A stretch of DNA of 64,000 nt from an uncultured Bacilli bacterium. GTDB lineage: Bacteria > Bacillota_I > Bacilli_A > RFN20 > CAG-631. The notes under the pieces were generated by a model. The model saw only the letters and a list, made by a program, of their open reading frames with translations. It was not told the origin of the DNA and searched no databases. The position numbers and the translations under genes were made by a program. Positions 37,685 to 47,812 of this stretch are shown here, piece after piece. How positions within the stretch are numbered: position 1 is the stretch's first letter; the number at the start of each line of letters is the position of its first letter. The stretch is from the NCBI GenBank assembly GCA_947627355.1, contig CANQVX010000006.1, forward strand, positions 1 to 64,000, read 5' to 3'.

Positions 37685-38836
37685 TTAGTTATTTATTGTC
37701 CAAGAAGCATATAAATCTAAGTCATCAAGTATTGGCGTTAAATCAGTGAACTTACCAGAAGTTGGAGTTACAAGTTTACTTGTATACCAACCTTCAAAAG
37801 TATAACCAGTTCTAGTAGGAATAGGAATTGGATAATTACCTTGAGCTGCAAAATAAGAGCCACCTTCAATTCGGTATTCTAGTAATGCTTTGTCAGGCAT
37901 TTTAGCTGGTGTTCCATCTTCATCATTTAGATGGAATCTAACGGTATAAGTTTTAACTTCTACTCTTAAATCGATAATGATTTGCCATGAATCATCTTGT
38001 TTAATGTAGATTTTTCCATGTGCTATATCAAAATAATAATCACCATTTTTACCTGTATCATCATCAGGCACTCCACCACCGGAATACCATTGATTAGGAT
38101 TAGTTGGACGAGTCCATTTAAGTTCTTCTTCATCGCCATCAGTGTATTGAATAACCATGATATATTCATAGTCATTTTCACTAGAAACGATTGAACTGAT
38201 TCCTCTTCCAGTTTCACCTTGTTTTGGTGCTGGAATTAAGACTTCGACATCATTTGATTTTGAAAAGTGGAAAGTTAATTTAATACTTCCATCATCATTT
38301 TCAACTTGGTCAACACCAGTAATTCCATTGCCGTCTTCTCCATCTTTTCCAGGATCTCCGTCTCTTCCACCAGGTAATATAAATGGATCAGAAGATGTAC
38401 CATCAGAATATTCTACAACAACGGTTGTTTCGTTAGTTACATCATTATATTGAGTTTTGATACCGCTAATTGAAACACCATGTGGTAATTCAATAACGGT
38501 TGGATCAACTGCTTCATCAGTGTAATATATGGTAACTATTGTTTTTGTGTTATCAGCACTAGTTTCATATTCAACACTTTGAATACTTATACCATCGGCA
38601 CCTGGTCTACCATCCTTTGGACATGGGATGGTAAACACAACAGGTTCCTTATCAGTTTCTAAATAATTAATTGTAACGACAATACTGCCATCTTCCAAGG
38701 TTTCACTAGTGATTTCTTTAATATGAAGTGCATTAGCGTCTAGATTCTTTGAAAAGAAACCAGTACATCCGCTAGTACTAACTCCACAAAATAGTAGGGA
38801 TAATCCTAATATGCAAGCCTTGAAAAATCTTTTCAT
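37685..38836 (-). CDS. Surface lipoprotein with collagen-like spacers and InlB-type repeat
   Basis: A 383-residue protein with signal peptide and lipobox STSGC (Cys 24). It has about three related beta-rich units of some 50 residues, each opening or closing with Gly-rich, collagen-like text (GRPGADG, GGRDGDPGKDGEDGNG). A WYSGGGVP then GKNGDYYFD segment (about 258-280) and a C-terminal Listeria-Bacteroides (InlB B) repeat ending GYTFEGWYTSKLV follow. Such proteins are anchored outside and bind surfaces or other proteins. It is the last gene of the operon, 2 bases after its neighbour. Confidence 0.8.
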   Translation of the reverse strand: MKRFFKACILGLSLLFCGVSTSGCTGFFSKNLDANALHIKEITSETLEDGSIVVTINYLETDKEPVVFTIPCPKDGRPGADGISIQSVEYETSADNTKTIVTIYYTDEAVDPTVIELPHGVSISGIKTQYNDVTNETTVVVEYSDGTSSDPFILPGGRDGDPGKDGEDGNGITGVDQVENDDGSIKLTFHFSKSNDVEVLIPAPKQGETGRGISSIVSSENDYEYIMVIQYTDGDEEELKWTRPTNPNQWYSGGGVPDDDTGKNGDYYFDIAHGKIYIKQDDSWQIIIDLRVEVKTYTVRFHLNDEDGTPAKMPDKALLEYRIEGGSYFAAQGNYPIPIPTRTGYTFEGWYTSKLVTPTSGKFTDLTPILDDLDLYASWTINN

Positions 38837-38838
38837 AT

Positions 38839-41346
38839 TTATTCTCCTTGTAATAATGCGTTATTTCTCATTTCACTTGTTGTGAATGTCTTGCCATATA
38901 AATAGCCATCTTTACCATTCATACAAATGAATTTAAATGGTTCAAAACCAGTAACAACAGTAACAGTCTTAAGCATTAAGTTCTTCATCATCTTTAATAA
39001 ACCATCGTTTTTACCAGTTTCTAAATCTAAGTAATTCTTTAATAAATTGATTTCAACTGGATTACCAGCATCACCTAAGTGAGCCATATCACGATAGTTA
39101 ACAAATTCTACTTTAGATAGATTTGCGCCACCACCATAATAAGCAACTGGAATATTGATATAACTACCATTGTATAACCAGTCTTTTTCTTGGTTAACTT
39201 CAAACAAATCGTTCTTCATAGGGAAGATGTTATCAATAGTAATCTTTGGTACATCTGTGCCAGTAGAACCAACTTGTTCAAATGAGTTAGCTAAAGCTGA
39301 AATGTTTTCACTAATTAGACCTTGTAAATCAAGTCCAGATCTATTTTTGTAATCATAGAATGAAGTGTTACCACTGATTTTAACTTTTACAGGATATGAT
39401 ACACCAGAAATGTTTTCAGCAATGTAAGGAATAACAGGAGTATCATCCATGCTTAGCATTCCTAACATGTTTTCAATTCCAGAAGGAACTTTAGAATATA
39501 AGAATGGACCATTGAATAATGATTCTAAAGCAATACTTGCAATACCACTTTGATAGAAATAACAATTGTTGATTGTTGTTTCACCTTTGAAGTTGTTTGC
39601 AATGCCTGTAGTATCATTTAAAGCACTTTGAATTGATAATAATGATGTTTCCATCTTTTCTTTATCAGTGAATTCACCCATTACATAATTGTTAAGGATT
39701 GAATCACCATTAACTTCATTACCTTCAACTTGTTTTAAGAAATCTTTAGCAGATGCATTAGTGTTAGTTCCATCTTCCAAAACAAATTCTTTAGTTGCTG
39801 TTTCATCGATCTTTTCGTATTCATTACTACCTGTAACAAATAAGAAGTTACGTGAACGACTGAAAGCACAGTTATCTAAAGTTAAGTTCATAGATGAGAA
39901 ACTTCTAATAACGTTTTTACCATTTGCTAAACGAGAATTCTTAACGGTAACGTTATCACCATGGATATCCATAACAGTTCCAACATAATCTAAGTTAGAG
40001 AAAATCTTAACATCATCACAGTTTTTGATATTAACATCGTTAATAACAATGTTGTTACCATCAACATACATACCACTGTTATCTTGACCAAAAGCAGTAA
40101 TTAATGGCATGTTAGCAGGATCACCTAAAGTATAGAATGAAAGCGGACCTCTGAATAAGTTTTTATCAGTTAAGGTTGCTACATCAAATACTTGATTTGA
40201 TCCTTCATCAGTGATCTTTTGAACACCATAAGGATAAGTTAAGTTATGGAAGTTGATTGTATAACCATTTCCATAGAAATCTTTTTGAACATGTAAACCA
40301 GTAATAACTTCAGTTGATAAAGGTTTATAAGTTGTTTTTGTTTTAACAAATTCATTCCATTTATCAATGTATTCATGGTTATAAGTTGTTTCAAAACGAT
40401 AAACTTGGTCAGTTAAACCATAAGCGTCATCTTTTTTAGTATTTGTGCCAAATAAAGCAACATTGTTGTACTTTTTAGCAACACTAGAAGTAAATGTATC
40501 ACTAGATTCAAATGACTTTCTTAAAACTACGATTTCACCATTTGTTGATTTATTTGTACAATACATCAAATCTTCAAAACTATAAACGTTAATGCCGTCG
40601 TTTACGATTTTGAAATATTCAGTTTTATCAGCTGCTAGATCGTTTCCACAGCCGATAGTAAAATAAGCGTCCCCTTCTTTTTTAACAGTTACTTTACCGG
40701 TTGTTAAATCGAAATCAATGTTATCACTTTTAGCTTTAACGAATAAAGATGTCTTTAATTCAGCTGGTTGAGTTGTGATATTGAAGTTAAAAGATGCTAA
40801 TACTTTGTGTCCATCTTTCAAATCATATTCACCATAATAAACATTGTTTTCTAAAACATTTTGGTTACTTTCTTCATCTTTACGATAATATACATCGATA
40901 TTATCATTAGAACTACGGATAGCAGGGTTAATAACAATAGCCCCACCAGATACGCTACTATCAAAGATAGTTACACGCATAGTTTTTGATACATTGCCTT
41001 TTTGGTTACGGCATGTAACAATTACTTCGCCTGCTGAAATCGGAACTAAATAGTATTCACCATTTATTTGTTCGATTTTAGCATGTGGTTCAGTCGCCCC
41101 GTCAGCATTTTTTACTTCCCAAACAAGTTCGTTGCCTTCGCTTACTTGGTAGTCATTATCTACAATTGCGTTAGCTTGTAGCTTCATTCTACCTTTAGTA
41201 CCAAAAGCTTCTTTTTCATTGTATTCCCATTCAATAGCAGCAATATCATTGTCTACTTTGTGAAAAGATACATTAACAGCAACGATTCCTAAAAGAGAAA
41301 TAACAAATGGCATTAATAACAGAATAATTAAGTTTTTCTTTTTCAT
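38839..41346 (-). CDS. Large exported protein with beta-helix-like region
   Basis: An 835-residue protein with an N-terminal membrane helix (about 5-27) that may stay as an anchor. An Ig-like (Big_2-type) domain lies near 30-130. From about 420 to 650 the sequence has short repeated patterns such as GNNIVINDVNIKNCDDVKIF and HGDNVTVKNSRLANGKNV, typical of a right-handed beta-helix as in polysaccharide-binding or -cleaving proteins. No catalytic motif is recognised. The start is one base from the permease stop upstream, so it is co-translated with the ABC transporter and may be its cargo or partner. Confidence 0.7.
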   Translation of the reverse strand: MKKKNLIILLLMPFVISLLGIVAVNVSFHKVDNDIAAIEWEYNEKEAFGTKGRMKLQANAIVDNDYQVSEGNELVWEVKNADGATEPHAKIEQINGEYYLVPISAGEVIVTCRNQKGNVSKTMRVTIFDSSVSGGAIVINPAIRSSNDNIDVYYRKDEESNQNVLENNVYYGEYDLKDGHKVLASFNFNITTQPAELKTSLFVKAKSDNIDFDLTTGKVTVKKEGDAYFTIGCGNDLAADKTEYFKIVNDGINVYSFEDLMYCTNKSTNGEIVVLRKSFESSDTFTSSVAKKYNNVALFGTNTKKDDAYGLTDQVYRFETTYNHEYIDKWNEFVKTKTTYKPLSTEVITGLHVQKDFYGNGYTINFHNLTYPYGVQKITDEGSNQVFDVATLTDKNLFRGPLSFYTLGDPANMPLITAFGQDNSGMYVDGNNIVINDVNIKNCDDVKIFSNLDYVGTVMDIHGDNVTVKNSRLANGKNVIRSFSSMNLTLDNCAFSRSRNFLFVTGSNEYEKIDETATKEFVLEDGTNTNASAKDFLKQVEGNEVNGDSILNNYVMGEFTDKEKMETSLLSIQSALNDTTGIANNFKGETTINNCYFYQSGIASIALESLFNGPFLYSKVPSGIENMLGMLSMDDTPVIPYIAENISGVSYPVKVKISGNTSFYDYKNRSGLDLQGLISENISALANSFEQVGSTGTDVPKITIDNIFPMKNDLFEVNQEKDWLYNGSYINIPVAYYGGGANLSKVEFVNYRDMAHLGDAGNPVEINLLKNYLDLETGKNDGLLKMMKNLMLKTVTVVTGFEPFKFICMNGKDGYLYGKTFTTSEMRNNALLQGE

Positions 41347-41347
41347 A

Positions 41348-42961
41348 CTAATTCACTACCTCCATTTTTAAGAATAGTTCATCCACTTTTCGTGGAAAGG
41401 TTATTATAAATGGTAGGCCTACTAAAATAAAGAAGGAAAGGCCGATACCATATAATACATAAATAGAAACTCTAAAATAAGATAATACTATCATAACGAT
41501 AATATATATTAGAGGAAGAACATAACCATATAAGGAAGATAATAAGTAATTTCTTTGATGATCCTTTTTGGTTTTTAGTTCTTCATAAAGACTTACATAA
41601 GTATACATGAATAAGACAATCATGGATATAATTAAGTCGAAAGCAAAATATTTAAAACTAACTACTTTGCTAATGCATAATACTAACACACTAATCAATA
41701 AAGAAACAACAGAAAACATAAACGGAATGAATGTTTTTACATAAAGTTGTCTTTTAAAACGAACTGGAATAGTCTTCATCAATCTAACATTTTTGTTTTC
41801 TGATTCAAGAAATCTATTAGCTCCTTGGCTAATAATAAGTGAAAACAAGATAATAAGTAATAAATCTATCATTGGTAAAAAGCTTGGCATGAATGATAGA
41901 TAGTATGCAAACAATCCTGTCGTAAATATTGTATTCATACTTGAGATAACAAGATACATAAGAAATGGTTGCATAATAAGTAAGCCAGTAAATGAAAAGA
42001 TGTAATTCGAGTTTTTAAACAGAAGAATTGTTTCTTTCTTGATTAACGCTGTTGTAGGCTTTGAAAATCTAAACTTATGAACTTTATTAGTCTTAACTCT
42101 TTTTTGAATGTTAACATTTCTAAAGTAGTTGTAACTAACAAGACATACTGATAAACCAAGAGTGAAGACTCCAAGCGCTACTAACAGATAAAACACGAAT
42201 TTTAATGGCTGTCCTAGAATAAATAAATCAGCTAGAAAATTCATTGGAATGAGCCATTTTTTAATAGCTATTAGTTTATCGATTGAAGTAACATTTAAGA
42301 TTTGGTCAATTTGATTTTTAGCTACTAGGTTCATAAAGATATTTAAGGCAGCGCCATAAATAATACAGAAACCTAATATAATAACGACACTAACAATAAA
42401 TTGAATAACTAAATGTTTCTTTAAAAAGTCGATACATAAATGAAATGGATAAACTAATAACAAAGCTAACCCTACTTCAAAAATAAACGAAAGCATTGGA
42501 TAAAATAATGCTAGATAGAAAAACGATGCAAACTTATGAAAGATAACCCCATAAGCCACAAACAAAGGAAACGTGAATGAGAATCCCAAGACATATTGGC
42601 TAAAAAATAACATAATAATTTTTGATAAAATTATTTGGTTACTTTTTACTGGGTGTATCGTCAATTGCTCAATATCTTTCTTGTTAAAGAATAGTTTTCT
42701 TGCTTGCATTATAGCAAGTAAGACCATAATTGCTGAAACTATGGAAAGAAAGATCGACATAAATGTGCTAGGAGCATTTTGATGGTTCTTTATCTTTTGA
42801 ATTATAGTTATGAACACAAATGTTTCAACAAAGACAAAGGCAATAAAGATAAAGACACTAAATAAAATGGATACAACTCTTTTTTTAATGTTACTTTCAC
42901 TAGCAAACATTAGTTTGAAGTCCTTCATTAGAAGATTTAACATACTAATCAAGGCCTCCAC
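41348..42961 (-). CDS. ABC transporter permease
   Basis: A 537-residue integral membrane protein with about twelve hydrophobic segments and a cytoplasmic loop near 285-300 (NVNIQKRVKTNKVHKF). It resembles permeases of the ABC-2 / EcsB-like type with SQGANRFLESENKNVRLMKT near 375, a segment common in such exporters. It begins inside the end of the ATPase gene upstream, so the two are coupled. Substrate unknown; context suggests export or processing of a surface component. Confidence 0.75.
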   Translation of the reverse strand: MEALISMLNLLMKDFKLMFASESNIKKRVVSILFSVFIFIAFVFVETFVFITIIQKIKNHQNAPSTFMSIFLSIVSAIMVLLAIMQARKLFFNKKDIEQLTIHPVKSNQIILSKIIMLFFSQYVLGFSFTFPLFVAYGVIFHKFASFFYLALFYPMLSFIFEVGLALLLVYPFHLCIDFLKKHLVIQFIVSVVIILGFCIIYGAALNIFMNLVAKNQIDQILNVTSIDKLIAIKKWLIPMNFLADLFILGQPLKFVFYLLVALGVFTLGLSVCLVSYNYFRNVNIQKRVKTNKVHKFRFSKPTTALIKKETILLFKNSNYIFSFTGLLIMQPFLMYLVISSMNTIFTTGLFAYYLSFMPSFLPMIDLLLIILFSLIISQGANRFLESENKNVRLMKTIPVRFKRQLYVKTFIPFMFSVVSLLISVLVLCISKVVSFKYFAFDLIISMIVLFMYTYVSLYEELKTKKDHQRNYLLSSLYGYVLPLIYIIVMIVLSYFRVSIYVLYGIGLSFFILVGLPFIITFPRKVDELFLKMEVVN

Positions 42962-43691
42962 ATAATTCTAAGAATATTCTTTCGAGTTGTAGGCGTTTAT
43001 TAGGATCTTTATTTAAATCAAAGAGAGCAACTACAACGCCTTTATTAATAATAGCTACTCTGTCACAAATTTTGGCTACTAGTTCGATGTTATGAGAAGT
43101 AACAAAGACTGTTTTTTGATGTCTTGCATATTCTAGCATCATTGATTTAACAGCTTCGACAGCCATAATATCAAGACCAACAGTGGGTTCATCTAGGATC
43201 CAAATATCAGGGTTATGAAGTAAACTTGACATTAGACAGATCTTTTGTTTCATCCCGTGTGAATAAGTAGAAATAGGCAGATTCAAATCACTTTCAAGGA
43301 AATTAAGTTTCTTTAATAAGAAATGATAATTTTGTGAAAATGTTTGTTCATCAACTTGATAAATACTTGCGATGAATTCAAGAAAATCATAACCAGTCAT
43401 AACTTCATAACAATTTGGTTCACTAGCTACGTAACCAAAACATTTTTTAGCTTCAATTGGTTCTTTTAAAATGTCATAACCATTTAATAAAATACTACCT
43501 TCATTAAATTGTTTAGAACCAACCATACAGTCGATAGTGGTAGATTTTCCTACCCCGTTTCTTCCTATGAAGCCAAATAATTCACCTTGATAGATTTCTA
43601 AGTTGATGCCAAGCAGAACATCTTTATTGCCATATGATTTATGAAGATCTTTTATTTCTATAGCAATTTTTCTTTCAGTATTTTCTTCCAT
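42945..43691 (-). CDS. ABC transporter ATPase
   Basis: A 248-residue ATPase: Walker A GRNGVGKSTTIDCMV near 39, Q-loop region YVASEPNCYEVMTG, signature YSHGMKQKICLMSSL near 142 and Walker B IWILDEPTVGLD near 162. It belongs to the exporter-type group that pairs with ABC-2 or EcsB-like permeases. The start is 1 base from the upstream gene and the end overlaps the permease by 17 bases. Confidence 0.92.
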   Translation of the reverse strand: MEENTERKIAIEIKDLHKSYGNKDVLLGINLEIYQGELFGFIGRNGVGKSTTIDCMVGSKQFNEGSILLNGYDILKEPIEAKKCFGYVASEPNCYEVMTGYDFLEFIASIYQVDEQTFSQNYHFLLKKLNFLESDLNLPISTYSHGMKQKICLMSSLLHNPDIWILDEPTVGLDIMAVEAVKSMMLEYARHQKTVFVTSHNIELVAKICDRVAIINKGVVVALFDLNKDPNKRLQLERIFLELCGGLD

Positions 43692-43692
43692 C

Positions 43693-44970
43693 TTAGCACC
43701 TCCTTATTTTTAAGTACCATACTGCTTGTTTTGAATTGTCAAAGATATATTTACTATGACAATTAAAACATTTGAAATTAATATCATCTAAGGACATTAA
43801 ATTTTTTTCTTTACAAATCGGACAATAGCTTGAATAGATGCGATAACTAGCTTTATCAAATTTCATCTTTGATTCAAGATATGATTGAATTAGTTCATAT
43901 TCAGAATAGAAACTATTATTCAATCTTTGATAATTTTCATCCATTAAACTCCATAATGAGATGATTTCAGCTGAGTCAAATAAGCTATCATCAACTTTAT
44001 TAAATAAATCAAGTTCTTGCATATCAAACCTTAAAAAATGAACTGCTTGATAGTCAATTTTAGTTGGTTTTATTTTGATTTGCCAACCGTTTAATTTATC
44101 ATCATAAATAAAGTTTAATTTGAATTCTTTATTTTTAATGGTAAATTTTTTGGTTGTTAAGGCATCAACTTCATTTGCTTCTTTATTTAATGTAAATTTT
44201 TTAGTTTTCAATACTTGTAACATTAAACAGAAGTAATACAAATTGAAATCTTTATGCAAATCTTCTTGATTTTGGTAAGTAATTAAGTACTTATAGAATT
44301 TAAAGCAAACATTGTAAGCGCGATCTTTTAATAAGATGTTAGTTGGATGTAATGCTTTAAACTTATATTTAGCTTTACTTACCACTTTATAAAACGAGGT
44401 GTTTTTAATTTTTTGTAGCTTTTGTTTTAGATGAGATAAGTTTTCAAAAGCACGTTGGACAGAATCATCATTTTCGGATAATTGTTGGTTATGTGTTAAT
44501 GTTTTAATCATTGTTTCATAAAATGAAGCATATTGAATGGTTTCCATTTCAATCAAGTCAATGAGTTTGATTAAAAAGATATTTTCATAGATTTTAATCT
44601 CATCAACATTTAACCTATAATGAACATATTCAGGAATATATTCATTATGTTGCTTTTTCCATAATTGAGGATCTCTTACTGTTCTTAAAAACATTTCGTT
44701 TGATAAAGAATGAACTTGATCTACTCTTAAAATTACGTTTTCCCCTTTAGTAGTTAAATGGGGATGACTTAGAATCGAAATAATGACATTTAAAACAAAT
44801 TGACAATTAGCGAAGAAAGTTAAATCATTTTCTAAAGAACTATCTTGTAATGACTTTATTTTTAAAGATTCAATGTTTTCATAAAACGATGCTAAGTTAG
44901 TATTCTTACTTGCATATGTTTTAATGTTTTTAACAATTGCTAATAAATCTTTTTTTTCACTAATTTTCAT
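43693..44970 (-). CDS. DUF2357-like (McrC-related) protein with C-terminal zinc ribbon
   Basis: A 425-residue protein. The region about 80-165 contains RTVRDPQLWKKQHNEYIPEY and then IYENIFLIKLIDLIE, a pattern of DUF2357, the N-terminal domain of McrC. McrC continues with a PD-(D/E)xK nuclease, but I see no such motif. Instead the C-terminus has CPIC (about 384) and CFNC (about 403), a zinc ribbon, close to the end. It sits 4 bases after the McrB-type ATPase gene, as McrC follows McrB, so it is likely its partner. I infer an adaptor rather than a nuclease. Confidence 0.55.
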   Translation of the reverse strand: MKISEKKDLLAIVKNIKTYASKNTNLASFYENIESLKIKSLQDSSLENDLTFFANCQFVLNVIISILSHPHLTTKGENVILRVDQVHSLSNEMFLRTVRDPQLWKKQHNEYIPEYVHYRLNVDEIKIYENIFLIKLIDLIEMETIQYASFYETMIKTLTHNQQLSENDDSVQRAFENLSHLKQKLQKIKNTSFYKVVSKAKYKFKALHPTNILLKDRAYNVCFKFYKYLITYQNQEDLHKDFNLYYFCLMLQVLKTKKFTLNKEANEVDALTTKKFTIKNKEFKLNFIYDDKLNGWQIKIKPTKIDYQAVHFLRFDMQELDLFNKVDDSLFDSAEIISLWSLMDENYQRLNNSFYSEYELIQSYLESKMKFDKASYRIYSSYCPICKEKNLMSLDDINFKCFNCHSKYIFDNSKQAVWYLKIRRC

Positions 44971-44974
44971 ATCA

Positions 44975-46801
44975 TTACAACTTTCTAATTAAATTTTGAA
45001 TGGCTTGTTCACTACGAACAAATGTACCAGCGCCATAAGTTTTATCTAATAACGTTAATAAACGTTTTAGACCTGTTTTAATATATTCTTCAAATCTTCC
45101 TTCAAGTTTTACTAGAATCTTTCTAGATAGTAGGAAGTCTAAAGCATCTTCTTTTTTACCACCACAAGCAACAAAAGTAGGTACAAAGATTTGAATTTGA
45201 TTTAGAATACGGTTACCAAATGTGATATCAAATTCTTTATAAATATAGTCAGTGATATCTTTGAAATTTTGATAGTCTTCTTTTGTTAACTTGAATTCTT
45301 CTGTGGTTGAGCCTTCAGATAATAATTGATGGAACTTAGATGAACTTAATTGAATTGTTGAAACTTCTTCATCAATTTCAAATGGTTCACTTCTAGTTTC
45401 AAAATCAATAGTGATGGCTCTATCATAAACCTTATCAGTAATAGAAAATGTTGAATCATCTTTGTTAGCTGTACCGATAAAGTAAGAATTAGGTAAAATT
45501 GAAACATATCCATTTTCTAATTTCATAGGTGGAATGAATTGATATGGAAGTTGCATAACTCTTAACTTCCATGATTCTGTTGGATATTCAAGTACTGATA
45601 AGAAATCAGCAAAGTAATATTCAACACGGGAGATATTCATTTCATCTAGAACAAATAAGTTGATTTGTTCAGGGTTGAAATTAGATTCATATAAAGCGAT
45701 TAAAAAGTCAGTTTCACTATAAGTCTTTGAAAAATCATTGAAATAACCAAGAATACTGGTCTTATCACGCCAAGTGGCTTGAACTGGAATAAAACATACT
45801 TTAGCATTGATAAACTTAGCAAAGTAACGAGGTAATGATGATTTACCAGTACCACTTAAACCTTCTAGAATCATTAAATGTGAAGTAGCAAAGCCACTTA
45901 CAAAGAATCTAATGGTATCAATGTCAAAATATAATTTTTCAACTTTGGCTAAGTAGTTTCTAAATTTGTTACAGATTTCTTCAAGTGAATAATCATCTGT
46001 TTCAAAATCAGTAATTTCAAAACCACTATATTTTTGGTCAATCATAGATAGAGTTGGGAATACTTTTTCTCTATCTTTAATGATTTCTTCTTCTTTTGGT
46101 TCACTATCTTTTGCTTGGCTAGTTGTTTCACCACTAACAATACTTGGAGTGGTGGTTTCTTCAACGTTTTTAACTCCTTCGAAACTACTACTTAAACTGT
46201 TTGAGTTTGTAGCAGCAGTTTTTTCTTCTTGTTTAGTTGTAGGTTCATCAAATTCAGATAGGTCTTTAGCGTTAAAGAAACGGAATGGTTTATCGATGTT
46301 AATAAAGTTAATTAGTAACATTAGACAAGCGCTAACAAAAATTGCTAAGGCAATGTATAACAAAGTAGTTAGTAATACTGTTTGTCCGATAAATCTTAAT
46401 ACCATGCCGATGTTTTTCTTAGTTAATGGAGATTGAATAAGAATACCAACACCTAAAGATAAAATAATACATGCCACTACAGTTCCAAGATAGATAAGAA
46501 CCATCTTGTAATTATGTGGATTTTTTTGATTTAAAAGAGCAACTCTACGTTCGTAGATAATAAAACCAACACAAGCAATAACATAAATAGCAACTAAAAT
46601 TAGAGCAATGTAGCCACTAAGACCACAATTGATTGTTTTAAAATGTAATCCATGTCCAATATTTTCAACAGGATTACCTTCTAAAACAAAGGTATGAGAA
46701 CCATCTAAACAAGCACCAACAAAGATAAGTAAAAAAGCATAGAAGAAAGAAAAAGACCAAACTAGAAAATTCTTACGGGTAAAAAAGTTGTGTTTATTCA
46801 T
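44975..46801 (-). CDS. Membrane-anchored McrB-type AAA+ ATPase
   Basis: A 608-residue protein with about four N-terminal membrane helices (near 10-33, 58-80, 98-120, 138-163), a Ser/Thr/Glu-rich linker (about 185-245) and an AAA+ domain. Walker A is EGLSGTGKSS (about 312) and Walker B VLDEMNISRVEYYFADFLSV (about 375), which is the McrB-type signature. McrB normally works in the cytoplasm as GTPase of the McrBC restriction enzyme; membrane anchoring in a surface-protein operon is unusual. The ATG at 46801 is chosen because GAGGAAGGAAAC lies upstream. It overlaps the signal peptidase gene by 8 bases. Confidence 0.8.
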   Translation of the reverse strand: MNKHNFFTRKNFLVWSFSFFYAFLLIFVGACLDGSHTFVLEGNPVENIGHGLHFKTINCGLSGYIALILVAIYVIACVGFIIYERRVALLNQKNPHNYKMVLIYLGTVVACIILSLGVGILIQSPLTKKNIGMVLRFIGQTVLLTTLLYIALAIFVSACLMLLINFINIDKPFRFFNAKDLSEFDEPTTKQEEKTAATNSNSLSSSFEGVKNVEETTTPSIVSGETTSQAKDSEPKEEEIIKDREKVFPTLSMIDQKYSGFEITDFETDDYSLEEICNKFRNYLAKVEKLYFDIDTIRFFVSGFATSHLMILEGLSGTGKSSLPRYFAKFINAKVCFIPVQATWRDKTSILGYFNDFSKTYSETDFLIALYESNFNPEQINLFVLDEMNISRVEYYFADFLSVLEYPTESWKLRVMQLPYQFIPPMKLENGYVSILPNSYFIGTANKDDSTFSITDKVYDRAITIDFETRSEPFEIDEEVSTIQLSSSKFHQLLSEGSTTEEFKLTKEDYQNFKDITDYIYKEFDITFGNRILNQIQIFVPTFVACGGKKEDALDFLLSRKILVKLEGRFEEYIKTGLKRLLTLLDKTYGAGTFVRSEQAIQNLIRKL

Positions 46802-47810
46802 GTTTTTTGTTTCCTTCCTCATTTGTTGTGTTTGTTAATATTTCGGTTGTTTCAGTGATATTTCCATTTTTAATCACTTTAATAGCTTTGTTTGTTTCAG
46901 GATTGTTATCGTCCATTTTAGTTTTTTGTATCAAACCTTTATCATTAAACTGGTAAGCATAACCTTGATAATAAATGGTTTCGATAAAATCCGAATTTAA
47001 TTCAACTTTTCCAAGATCTTTAGTGTAGTCAATGATTTCTTGCAAAAATTGAAGTCGTTTTTCTTGAGCGTTATTGTAATTAGTACTATAACGGTCAAAC
47101 ATTATAAGACAATAGATAAGTGCGACAATTGTAATGATTCCTGGATATGATTGGAAAAACAAGACAAACATACCAATAAATGGTATTTTCTTGTTACTGT
47201 ATTTTCCGATAACGTCGTTAATTGTAGGATGATATAAATCACTTTCTGAATTAGCATCGCCTCTAGTAGTAAACGAACCATTTTCATGGATTTCAACTAT
47301 TCTATGAATGATGTTAACACCTTTATTGTTTCGATAAGCAATTACATCATATAGTTTTAGTTGTTCTGGTTTTTTAACTTTTTCGAGTACGATGATATCA
47401 TAAGTTTTAAATTGGTTATCTAAATGATTAGTTATCAAATAATCATTTGCGCTATTTTTTTCGCTCATTGAGCCAGATGTAACAACCATAATGCCGCTAT
47501 TATGGATCATCAATGTGTTTCCTTGAATTCGATGCACAATAGATGCTATAAACAAAGGAACAATGATAACTAAGGCAAGATAGAAAAAGACGGATTTAAC
47601 GATAGATATCGCTTTCTTTTTCTTCTTTTCTTTTGGTTGTTGTGATTTTAAGTATTCATCAATTAGAGCAATGTCTTTCTTACCAGACTGAATTTCTTTA
47701 ATTGATGAATGAACATATGAACTATATAAAACAGTGAATACAATTGAAAAACTTGCAACACCGAGTAGTGTTATGATAACAGAAACGATTTGCATAGCCG
47801 AAAGCAACAT
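46794..47810 (-). CDS. sipW: SipW-like signal peptidase I
   Basis: A 338-residue membrane protease of the S26 family, ER/archaeal-like subtype. The catalytic serine lies in VVTSGSMSEKNS (about 113) and the base is a histidine in VNIIHRIVEI (about 170) instead of lysine; TRGDANSESD follows. Helices: about 5-30, 70-90 and 215-240. SipW frees TasA-type fibre proteins in Bacillus. Here it lies 2 bases after two proteins carrying SipW-type signals, so these are the likely substrates. A longer cytoplasmic C-terminal tail than usual (about 240-338) is present. Confidence 0.88.
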   Translation of the reverse strand: MLLSAMQIVSVIITLLGVASFSIVFTVLYSSYVHSSIKEIQSGKKDIALIDEYLKSQQPKEKKKKKAISIVKSVFFYLALVIIVPLFIASIVHRIQGNTLMIHNSGIMVVTSGSMSEKNSANDYLITNHLDNQFKTYDIIVLEKVKKPEQLKLYDVIAYRNNKGVNIIHRIVEIHENGSFTTRGDANSESDLYHPTINDVIGKYSNKKIPFIGMFVLFFQSYPGIITIVALIYCLIMFDRYSTNYNNAQEKRLQFLQEIIDYTKDLGKVELNSDFIETIYYQGYAYQFNDKGLIQKTKMDDNNPETNKAIKVIKNGNITETTEILTNTTNEEGNKKHE

Positions 47811-47812
47811 AA

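Noticed and set aside
46080-46436. 118-residue plus-strand open frame
   Set aside because: It is antisense to the linker and membrane region of the AAA+ gene, has no ribosome site and no recognisable content.
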